A program made the position numbers and the translations under genes. The notes beneath the pieces were generated by a model that worked only from the letters and a program-made list of their open reading frames with translations, did no database searches and was not told where the DNA came from. DNA of 12,987 bases, taken from CAZMOK01 sp964567785. GTDB lineage: Bacteria > Bacteroidota > Bacteroidia > Bacteroidales > JAGOPY01. Position 1 is the first letter of the stretch; each line of letters opens with the position of its first letter. The DNA lies in NCBI GenBank assembly GCA_964567785.1, contig CAZMOK010000073.1, positions 1-12,987 of the forward strand. Reading direction: 5' to 3'. Of the stretch, positions 7,545 through 12,987 are shown one piece after another.

Positions 7545-7644
7545 NNNNNNNNNNNNNNNNNNNNNNNNNNNNNNNNNNNNNNNNNNNNNNNNNNNNNNNN
7601 NNNNNNNNNNNNNNNNNNNNNNNNNNNNNNNNNNNNNNNNNNNN
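7545..7644. other. Assembly gap (100 N)
   Basis: Exactly 100 undetermined bases, a conventional placeholder length, so the true distance is unknown. The gap holds the last codons and stop of sufS and the rest of the sufE-sufS spacer. Repeats on its left side are the likely cause. Because the join is a scaffold link, the relative orientation of sufE and sufBCDS rests on scaffolding evidence. Confidence 0.98.
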
Positions 7645-8843
7645 TGCTTCACCGCTTCCACAAGACGGTCGACTTCCTGCAGGGTATTGTAAAGGCCGAA
7701 GGATGCGCGGATCATTCCCGGCACACCATACCGGTCCATGATCGGCTGGGCACAGTGGTGGCCAGTCCGTACAGCCACACCCATCTGGTCGATGATGATA
7801 CCGGCATCATACGGATGGATGCCTTCCATGTTGAAAGAAACCACACTGCATTTATGATCGGACGTGCCGTATATGGTGAGCCCTTCAATTTTCAGTAGTT
7901 CAATGGTTGCATAATCGAGCAATTCCTGTTCGTGGTTCTCTATATCCTTCAACTCAACCTTTTCAATATATTTAAGTGCAGCCTCAAGGCCGACCACGCC
8001 TGCCACGTTTGGTGTGCCTGCCTCGAATTTATAAGGGAGTTCGTTATAGGTTGTCTTTTCGATCGTTACATCCTCCACCATCTCTCCGCCGGTCTGGTAG
8101 GGTGGCATTTTTTCCAGCAGGCCTGACTTCCCGTAAAGCACGCCTATGCCCATGGGGCCGTAAACTTTATGGCCAGAAAAGCAGTAGAAATCACAGCCGA
8201 GCTCCTGCACATCCACTTCACTGTGCGGTATGGCCTGGGCTCCGTCCACAAGCACAGGAACACCCTGCTTGTGGGCTATATCTATCATGTGTTTTACAGG
8301 GTTAATGGTCCCCAGCACATTTGAGACGTGCGTAATGGCAACCAGTTTCGTTTTTTTACTCAGGAATTTTTTGTATTCAGCCAGATCCAGTTCGCCGTCA
8401 TCGCTAAAAGGGATTACCTTCAACACTGCCCCTTTCTCTTCACAGACCACCTGCCAGGGTACCAGGTTGGAATGGTGCTCCATCTCTGAAATGATCACCT
8501 CGTCGCCCGCTTCAAGGTTGGGCCTCGCAAATGAATGTGCAATCAGGTTTACGGCCTCCGTGGCCCCTTTTGTAAATATTATTTCGCGTGTTTCTTCTGC
8601 GTTGATCCACTCCTTAACCGTTTTCCTCGCATTTTCAAAAGCTTCAGTGGCTTGCTGGCTCAGATAATGTACACCCCTGTGGATGTTCGCATTCTCATTC
8701 CTGTAGTAATCGGAGACCCGGTTAATGACGTCCCTCGATTTCTGGGTTGTTGCTGCATTATCGAGGTAAACAAGAAGCTTTTCGTAAACTTTGTTATCCA
8801 GTACCGGGAAATCGTGTCTTATGCTGTTTAAATCGAAACTCAC
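7645..8843 (-). CDS. sufS: Cysteine desulfurase SufS (C-terminus in gap)
   Basis: This PLP-dependent enzyme converts cysteine to alanine and leaves a persulfide sulfur for SufE and the SufBC2D scaffold. Complete codons are readable for 399 residues; codon 400 begins with CA and then enters the gap. E. coli SufS has 406 residues, so only a handful are missing. The PLP-binding lysine is Lys226 in FSGHKVYGP and the catalytic cysteine is Cys364 in RTGHHCAQP, both at the same numbers as in E. coli. Other landmarks are LDNAATTQK (27-35), GATEAVNL (93-100), EMEHHSNLVPW (120-130) and VDGAQA (199-204). The start is GTG at 8843; no ATG fits, and the matching numbering supports it. The gene is the last of sufBCDS, 109 nt after sufD. 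There is no sign of decay; it is partial only because of the N run. Confidence 0.97.
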
Positions 8844-8864
8844 AGTTTAAAGTATTGCTATAAA

Positions 8865-8897
8865 GCGAAGGTAGGAACTTTCAGGAAGCTCCTTCGC
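8865..8897 (-). other. Hairpin in the sufD-sufS spacer
   Basis: A perfect 7-bp inverted repeat, GCGAAGG and CCTTCGC (arms 8865-8871 and 8891-8897), encloses a 19-nt loop. On the transcribed - strand it is followed by TTTATAG and not by a clean T-run, so it is at best a weak terminator. It could act as an attenuator or RNA-processing stem that lowers sufS expression relative to sufBCD. The stem is seen; the role is inferred. Confidence 0.4.
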
Positions 8898-8952
8898 AGA
8901 TGATCAGTCTATTTATCAACTATCAGAATAATGAGAAGCGACTTTGCGGCGG

Positions 8953-10365
8953 TCAAACCTTGCTCATGTCGATCTCGAAATTAAGTTCTTTTTCCTGCTG
9001 GCTGCAGTGCAGCACGCATCTTTCACAGATGGAAAGCTCTCCGCGCAGGCGTTTCTTCACCATATCGTCGATCCGTTGCTTCAGTGCATCTATCTTTATA
9101 TGATTGATGATCTCAGCCGCAAAAGCATACATCATCAGTAACCTTGCGCTGGCTTCGCAAATCCCTCTCGATTTGATATAGAATAGGGCGTCATTGTCGA
9201 GCTGGCCTACCGTGGCGCCATGCGAGCACTTCACATCATCGGCATAGATCTCAAGGAAAGGCTTGGCATTGGCCGATGCCCTGTCGGTGAGCAGCATGTT
9301 CCTGTTGTTCTGGAAAGCATTGGTGTGCTGTGCATCGCGGTCGACCAGGATATGGCCGTTGAATACGGAGCTGGCCTCATCATCGAGGATGCCCTTGAAC
9401 AGTTCGTTGCTCTGACAGTCGGGCATGGCATGGTGCACATACACCTGGTTGTCGACATGCTGCTCCTTGTCCATGAGGTAAACACCCAGGATATCCGCTT
9501 CGGCAAACCTGCCGTTCAGTTTCACATGGTTGTAGTTCCTGATAAGTCCGCCGTTGAGGCTGATGGAGTTGGTGCTCAGCCTGCTGTCCTTTTCCTGGTG
9601 GAAATAGGTTGAGTTAAGCAGTGAAGTGTCGTCGTTCAGGTTCTGGAGCTTGTAATGGTCCAGGCTGGCATTTTCATCGATGAACACCTCCGTGAGCGAG
9701 TTTATGAAGCTCGCCTGGTGGTTGGTCGAATCGTCGCACTGGACAAAGGTCAGGCTGCTGTTCTTCCCGAGGACCAGCAGGTTTCTGGTGTGCAGCATAA
9801 TGTTGTCGGAGTGGTTGACAATGCTCACACTCTGCAACGGCATCTCGACCTGCACATTTTCCGGAATGTATATAAAGATACCATCCTGGAAAAATGATGT
9901 GTTCAGTGCATGAAAAATATTTTTATCCAGGTCGGCGTATTTGCCGAGGTGCTTGTCCACCAGTTCAGGGTATTGCTCCATGGCCTTCGACAGGCTCCCT
10001 GCGACAACACCGTTCTTATATTTTTTCAGTTGTTCTTTGTCGCCCTGGTACCAGCCGTTGAGGAGTGAAAGCTGCTCTGTTTCAAAATTGTGGATTTCGC
10101 AGGTGAAGATCTGGTCGATGTCCTTGTTGCTGTCTTCCCTGTCGAGGAAATGCACATAGTTCTTAGCGAGGGCCGGCCGGAGATCGGTATGCTTCCAGTC
10201 TTCGGTTTTCCTGGTCGGGAAAGGAAGCTCGCGCATCTTTTCCAGTCCCTGCGAGCGCAGTTTCGCCACGTTCTTTGTATCGTTTTTGTAAACCACTTCT
10301 TGCTGGCTCTCAAACTGGCTGATCAGGTCTTCCTTGATATTTCCGTTGGACAATATTTGTTTCAT
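8953..10365 (-). CDS. sufD: Fe-S cluster assembly scaffold subunit SufD
   Basis: SufD pairs with SufB and two SufC to form the SufBC2D scaffold on which Fe-S clusters are built. The C-terminal half is the SufB/SufD beta-helix, with the hallmark YADDVKCSHGATVGQLD (374-390). His382 there corresponds to the functionally important His360 of E. coli SufD. LPFPTRKTEDWKHTDLRP (47-64) is the usual N-terminal motif. At 470 residues it is longer than E. coli SufD (423). After the family segment DDMVKKRLRGELS the protein carries CERCVLHC, cysteines 447, 450 and 454, plus a 16-residue polar tail. A GTG codon directly precedes the ATG; a TAGGAG sits 9 nt before the GTG and 12 nt before the ATG, so the start could be either, differing by one residue. 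sufC ends 27 nt upstream. Confidence 0.95.
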   Translation of the reverse strand: MKQILSNGNIKEDLISQFESQQEVVYKNDTKNVAKLRSQGLEKMRELPFPTRKTEDWKHTDLRPALAKNYVHFLDREDSNKDIDQIFTCEIHNFETEQLSLLNGWYQGDKEQLKKYKNGVVAGSLSKAMEQYPELVDKHLGKYADLDKNIFHALNTSFFQDGIFIYIPENVQVEMPLQSVSIVNHSDNIMLHTRNLLVLGKNSSLTFVQCDDSTNHQASFINSLTEVFIDENASLDHYKLQNLNDDTSLLNSTYFHQEKDSRLSTNSISLNGGLIRNYNHVKLNGRFAEADILGVYLMDKEQHVDNQVYVHHAMPDCQSNELFKGILDDEASSVFNGHILVDRDAQHTNAFQNNRNMLLTDRASANAKPFLEIYADDVKCSHGATVGQLDNDALFYIKSRGICEASARLLMMYAFAAEIINHIKIDALKQRIDDMVKKRLRGELSICERCVLHCSQQEKELNFEIDMSKV

Positions 10366-10377
10366 CACAATATTTTT

Positions 10378-10383
10378 CTCCTA
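10378..10383 (-). promoter_or_regulatory. Shine-Dalgarno-like site before sufD
   Basis: The - strand reads TAGGAG here, the only clear Shine-Dalgarno-like sequence noticed before a gene in this window. It lies 9 nt before a GTG (10368-10366) and 12 nt before the adjacent ATG (10365-10363). Spacing alone favours GTG; start-codon preference favours ATG. The difference is a single residue. Confidence 0.45.
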
Positions 10384-10392
10384 AACAGTTTT

Positions 10393-11151
10393 TCAGGCAT
10401 CTTCGATTTCTTTCTTGATCCACTCGTAGCCCTGCTCTTCAAGTTGCAGTGCGAGGCCTTTGGTGCCCGATTTCACTATCCTTCCATCGTAGATAACGTG
10501 GACGAAATCGGGTATGATATATTCAAGCAATCGCTGGTAGTGGGTGATCACCACAGTGCCATTTTCATCGCTTCTTAAGGCATTAACACCATTGGCCACT
10601 GTCTTCAGGGCATCGATGTCGAGCCCCGAATCGGTTTCATCGAGCACCGAGAGTGTGGGGTTCAGCATGGCCATCTGGAAGATCTCGTTCTTCTTTTTCT
10701 CCCCGCCTGAGAACCCTTCGTTCACCGATCTTTTGGTGAGCTTTGTCTGGATATCGACAAGCCTTTTCTTCTCTTCCATCATCTTCAGGAAATCGGATGC
10801 CGACATAGGTTCTTCACCCTTATATTCCCTGGTTTCATTGATAGCTGTACGCATGAAATTGGTAAGGCTCACGCCAGGGATTTCAATTGGGTATTGAAAT
10901 CCCATGAAGATTCCTTTGCGGGCCCTCTCCTCAGGCGGCATTTCGATAATGCTCTCCCCTTTGTAGAGGATGTCGCCGCTGGTCACTTCATAGCCTTCCT
11001 TGCCCGCAATGGCCATTGCCAGTGTGCTTTTCCCCGTGCCGTTCGGCCCCATAATGGCGTGTATCTCACCCTTCTTTACCTGGAGGTTCAGGCCGTGGAT
11101 GATCTCCTTGCCTTCAATTTCAACAGTCAGATCCTTTATTTCTAACAACAT
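10393..11151 (-). CDS. sufC: Fe-S cluster assembly ATPase SufC
   Basis: SufC is the ABC-type ATPase of the SufBC2D scaffold; its dimerisation drives the conformational change that exposes the SufB-SufD assembly site. All nucleotide-binding motifs are intact: Walker A GPNGTGKS (35-42), the Q-loop region GFQYPIEIPGVSL (84-96), signature FSGGEKKK (147-154), Walker B LSVLDETDSGLD (167-178, with Asp171 and Glu172), and switch histidine 204 in VITHYQRLL. Length (252) is normal and there are no membrane segments, as expected for a soluble ABC ATPase. The ATG at 11151 gives the usual MLLEIKDLTVEIEGKEI start. The gene lies between sufB and sufD. Its 96-nt upstream spacer is unusual: a period-7 repeat begins 7 nt before the start codon, preceded by a perfect 8-bp hairpin. 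Confidence 0.98.
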   Translation of the reverse strand: MLLEIKDLTVEIEGKEIIHGLNLQVKKGEIHAIMGPNGTGKSTLAMAIAGKEGYEVTSGDILYKGESIIEMPPEERARKGIFMGFQYPIEIPGVSLTNFMRTAINETREYKGEEPMSASDFLKMMEEKKRLVDIQTKLTKRSVNEGFSGGEKKKNEIFQMAMLNPTLSVLDETDSGLDIDALKTVANGVNALRSDENGTVVITHYQRLLEYIIPDFVHVIYDGRIVKSGTKGLALQLEEQGYEWIKKEIEDA

Positions 11152-11158
11152 AGCTTAA

Positions 11159-11186
11159 ATTAACAATTAACAATTAACAATTATCA
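11159..11186 (-). repeat. Heptamer tandem repeat before sufC, TGTTAAT x4
   Basis: On the + strand there are four head-to-tail units, ATTAACA three times and then ATTATCA; the - strand reads TGATAAT followed by three TGTTAAT. The array ends 7 nt before the sufC start codon, in the place a ribosome-binding site would occupy. It contains no Shine-Dalgarno sequence. A change in copy number would alter the AT-rich leader in 7-nt steps without touching the protein. The repeat is seen; an effect on expression is inferred. Confidence 0.92.
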
Positions 11187-11188
11187 CA

Positions 11189-11216
11189 AATCCCGTTTCT
11201 CTCCGTTCACGGGATT
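11189..11216 (-). other. Hairpin in the sufB-sufC spacer
   Basis: A perfect 8-bp inverted repeat, AATCCCGT (11189-11196) and ACGGGATT (11209-11216), has a 12-nt loop. In the transcript it lies 31 nt after the sufB stop and just before the heptamer array. On the - strand it is followed by TGTGATAATTG and not by a T-run, so it is unlikely to be an efficient terminator. It may be an mRNA-stability or processing stem that lets sufB and sufC differ in abundance. Its role is inferred. Confidence 0.5.
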
Positions 11217-11247
11217 CCGCTTCGCTTCATCTCAAATCCCAACACTG

Positions 11248-12693
11248 TCATCCTACACTTCCTTCGAGTGAGATCGACAGCAGCTTTTGTGCTTCCACTG
11301 CAAATTCCATCGGAAGCTTGTTCAGTACCTCTTTGGCGTAACCATTCACGATCAGGCCTATAGCCTTTTCCGTGTCTATGCCGCGCTGCAGGCAGTAAAA
11401 TAGCTGATCGTCGGATATCTTTGAGGTGGTGGCCTCATGTTCCACTATCGACGATTTGTTGTCGCACTCGATATACGGGAACGTATGTGCGCCGCATTTG
11501 TCGCCCAGCAGCAGTGAATCGCACTGGCTGAAGTTCCTGGAGTTCACAGCCCTTGGAGTCATCTTTACCAGTCCCCTGTAGGAATTGTTGCTGTAGCCTG
11601 CCGAAATACCCTTTGAGATGATGGTGCTTTTGGTGTTCTTCCCAACGTGTACCATTTTCGATCCCGTATCGGCCTGCTGGCGGTTGTTGGTCACGGCCAC
11701 GCTGTAGAACTCGCCAATGGAATTATCGCCCAGCAGCATGCAGCTCGGGTACTTCCAGGTTATGGCCGAGCCGGTCTCCACCTGTGTCCATGAGATCTTT
11801 GAGCTCACTCCCTTGCACATCCCGCGCTTGGTGACGAAATTATAGATGCCGCCCTTGCCTTCTTTATTGCCCGGGTACCAGTTCTGCACGGTTGAGTATT
11901 TCACTTCGGCATTGTTCATGGCGATGATCTCCACCACGGCTGCGTGTAGCTGATTCTCGTCGCGCATGGGTGCCGTACAGCCTTCCAGGTAGCTTACATA
12001 CGAATCATCTTCGGCAACAATGAGGGTCCTTTCAAACTGTCCCGTATTGGCCGCGTTGATGCGGAAGTATGTGCTCAGTTCCACCGGGCAGCGCACCCCT
12101 TTGGGAATGTAGCAGAACGATCCGTCGGTGAAGACGGCTGAGTTTAGCGCTGCAAAATAATTATCTGTGTGCGGCACCACCATTCCCATGTATTTCTGCA
12201 CCAGGTCGGGGTGTTTATGCACCGCTTCGCTGAAAGAGCAGAAGATGATCCCGTGTTTCTCCAGAGTGTCCTGGAAAGTGGTCTTAACAGAAACACTGTC
12301 CATCACGGCATCCACGGCCACGCCGGTAAGCCTTTTCTGTTCGTCGAGGGAGATCCCTAACTTATCGAATGTTTCGAGCAGTTCGGGGTCAACCTCATCC
12401 AATGATTCCAGTGGTTTTTTCTTGGGCGCCGCGAAGTACGACACGGCCTGGTAGTCGACAGGGGGTATGTTCAGGTGGGCCCAGTCGGGCTCCTTCATGG
12501 TAAGCCAGTGCCTGTATGCTTTCAGCCGTTTTTCCAGCAGCCATTCCGGTTCATTCTTTTTGGCAGATATGAACCTGATGATATCCTCGTTGAGCCCCGG
12601 CGGGGCGGTATCCATTTCAATGTCGGTATAGAAGCCATACTTATACTCGCCTCCCGTAACTTCCTGCAATATTTTATCTTGATCTTCAGGCAT
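11248..12693 (-). CDS. sufB: Fe-S cluster assembly scaffold subunit SufB
   Basis: SufB is the core scaffold subunit that receives persulfide from SufE and holds the nascent Fe-S cluster together with SufD. The 481-residue product is full length (E. coli 495). The N-terminal helical region (about 1-145, with YGFYTDIEMDTAPPGLNEDII) leads into the beta-helix. Cys391 in NFSQCDSLLLGD lies 29 residues before Glu420 in VEHEATTSK, the same spacing as Cys405 and Glu434 in E. coli, so the cluster-assembly residues Cys391, His419 and Glu420 are conserved. Cys239 in SYLEGCTAP probably matches E. coli Cys254, the sulfur-accepting site. The ATG at 12693 gives the usual MPEDQDKILQEVTGGEYKYG. It is the first gene of sufBCDS and has its own promoter. 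No DUF59/SufT, SufA or regulator gene accompanies the cluster within the window. Confidence 0.98.
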   Translation of the reverse strand: MPEDQDKILQEVTGGEYKYGFYTDIEMDTAPPGLNEDIIRFISAKKNEPEWLLEKRLKAYRHWLTMKEPDWAHLNIPPVDYQAVSYFAAPKKKPLESLDEVDPELLETFDKLGISLDEQKRLTGVAVDAVMDSVSVKTTFQDTLEKHGIIFCSFSEAVHKHPDLVQKYMGMVVPHTDNYFAALNSAVFTDGSFCYIPKGVRCPVELSTYFRINAANTGQFERTLIVAEDDSYVSYLEGCTAPMRDENQLHAAVVEIIAMNNAEVKYSTVQNWYPGNKEGKGGIYNFVTKRGMCKGVSSKISWTQVETGSAITWKYPSCMLLGDNSIGEFYSVAVTNNRQQADTGSKMVHVGKNTKSTIISKGISAGYSNNSYRGLVKMTPRAVNSRNFSQCDSLLLGDKCGAHTFPYIECDNKSSIVEHEATTSKISDDQLFYCLQRGIDTEKAIGLIVNGYAKEVLNKLPMEFAVEAQKLLSISLEGSVG

Positions 12694-12723
12694 AAGCAGA
12701 TTTTAAGTTTATTTAGACTGTTT

Positions 12724-12757
12724 CAAAATTACGAACACAAATGTACGAAATCTTCAA
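12724..12757 (-). promoter_or_regulatory. Bacteroidota-type promoter for sufBCDS
   Basis: The - strand carries TAATTTTG (plus-strand 12724-12731) with a TTG 23 nt upstream of it (12755-12757). The -7 box ends 30 nt before the sufB ATG, giving an expected leader of about 20-25 nt. No other TAnnTTTG box was found in the sufB-sufC or sufD-sufS spacers, so this is the likely single promoter of the operon. No recognisable iron- or redox-regulator operator was identified. Confidence 0.55.
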
Positions 12758-12872
12758 TGAATATTTCGTTACCTATGTAACAACATGGACTTTGAAATGT
12801 TTATGGCCACGAAGCGCTAAGCATGGCAGCGCAGAGCTGAAAACAGGAGGTGTAGAAGGGGGGAAGGAAGTC

Positions 12873-12900
12873 AATTCTAAATTCTAAATTTTGAATTAAT
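12873..12900 (+). repeat. Degenerate heptamer repeat, AATTCTA-type
   Basis: Two perfect AATTCTA units are followed by AATTTTG and AATTAAT, all in the same 7-bp register. The array lies about 180 nt upstream of sufB in noncoding DNA. The last two units match only in their AATT core, so the four-unit reading is less secure than for the other arrays. Confidence 0.6.
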
Positions 12901-12922
12901 CCGTGTAAATCCGCTTAATCCG
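12898..12922 (+). repeat. AATCCG triplicate
   Basis: AATCCG starts at 12898, 12908 and 12917, that is at 10- and 9-bp spacing. It resembles short dispersed filler sequence that I recall from intergenic regions of environmental Bacteroidota, together with the upstream GGCCACGAAGCGC stretch at 12805-12817; that resemblance is from memory and unchecked. No gene is seen between the sufB promoter and the window end. Confidence 0.5.
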
Positions 12923-12941
12923 TATTCTATGAATTCGTTTC

Positions 12942-12969
12942 GGGGTGTGAGGTATGGGGTGCGGGGTGC
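12942..12969 (+). repeat. G-rich heptamer repeat, GGGGTGC-type x4
   Basis: Four units in 7-bp register: GGGGTGT, GAGGTAT, GGGGTGC, GGGGTGC. It is the fourth period-7 array in the window and ends 18 nt before the window edge, so its neighbour on the right cannot be seen. Confidence 0.75.
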
Positions 12970-12987
12970 TCTTTGCGAAAATTTGCG

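Noticed and set aside
7498..7692. Open frame running through the N gap
   Set aside because: More than half is undetermined bases, so it is an artefact of reading through N.
8230..8667. + strand open frames within sufS, sufD, sufC and sufB
   Set aside because: All lie opposite conserved suf genes whose catalytic motifs fix the coding strand; the translations are low-quality and unlike known proteins.
12942..12969. Possible G-quadruplex in the G-rich array
   Set aside because: There are three GGGG runs plus only a GG, so a standard four-run quadruplex is not met within the visible sequence.
12781..12987. Insertion sequence or transposon end near the window edge
   Set aside because: No transposase, no terminal inverted repeats and no target duplication were seen; the stretch is simple repeats only.

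Overview
The window reads as chromosome from a member of the Bacteroidota, probably Bacteroidales or a relative. Four things point there: a secreted cysteine protease ending in a type IX secretion (T9SS) sorting domain, -7 boxes of the form TAnnTTTG in front of several genes, start codons mostly without Shine-Dalgarno sequences, and an rbfA/FtsX-type permease pair I associate with this phylum. It is mostly well-conserved housekeeping DNA. I found no new defence, mobile or biosynthetic system.

Layout. On the + strand (63-1688), rbfA (30S maturation) is followed after 24 nt by a LolC/LolE-like permease with a TTG start. Next (1784-5380, own promoter) is a 1198-residue gingipain-family (C25) protease with both catalytic residues intact and several accessory domains. 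It meets a - strand pair head-on, with overlapping stop codons: gpmA (phosphoglycerate mutase) and a PPP-family phosphatase 8 nt downstream (5377-6845). A 116-nt divergent spacer with a -7 box for each side separates gpmA from sufE (+, 6962-7387).

The right half is an Fe-S cluster assembly locus on the - strand, in the order sufB-sufC-sufD-sufS (12693 down to 7645). SufE passes sulfur from SufS to the SufBC2D scaffold, but its gene lies in the opposite orientation and converges on sufS. Between sufE and sufS is a patchwork of short tandem repeats that runs into a 100-N assembly gap, and the gap removes the last few codons of sufS. Known catalytic residues are present in all five Suf proteins.

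The least explained structure is in the spacers around suf. Four separate arrays with a 7-bp period, each about four units (28 bp) long and each built from a different heptamer, lie beyond sufS, directly before the sufC start, and upstream of sufB. Two short hairpins lie in the sufB-sufC and sufD-sufS spacers. The spacers in the left half show no such arrays.
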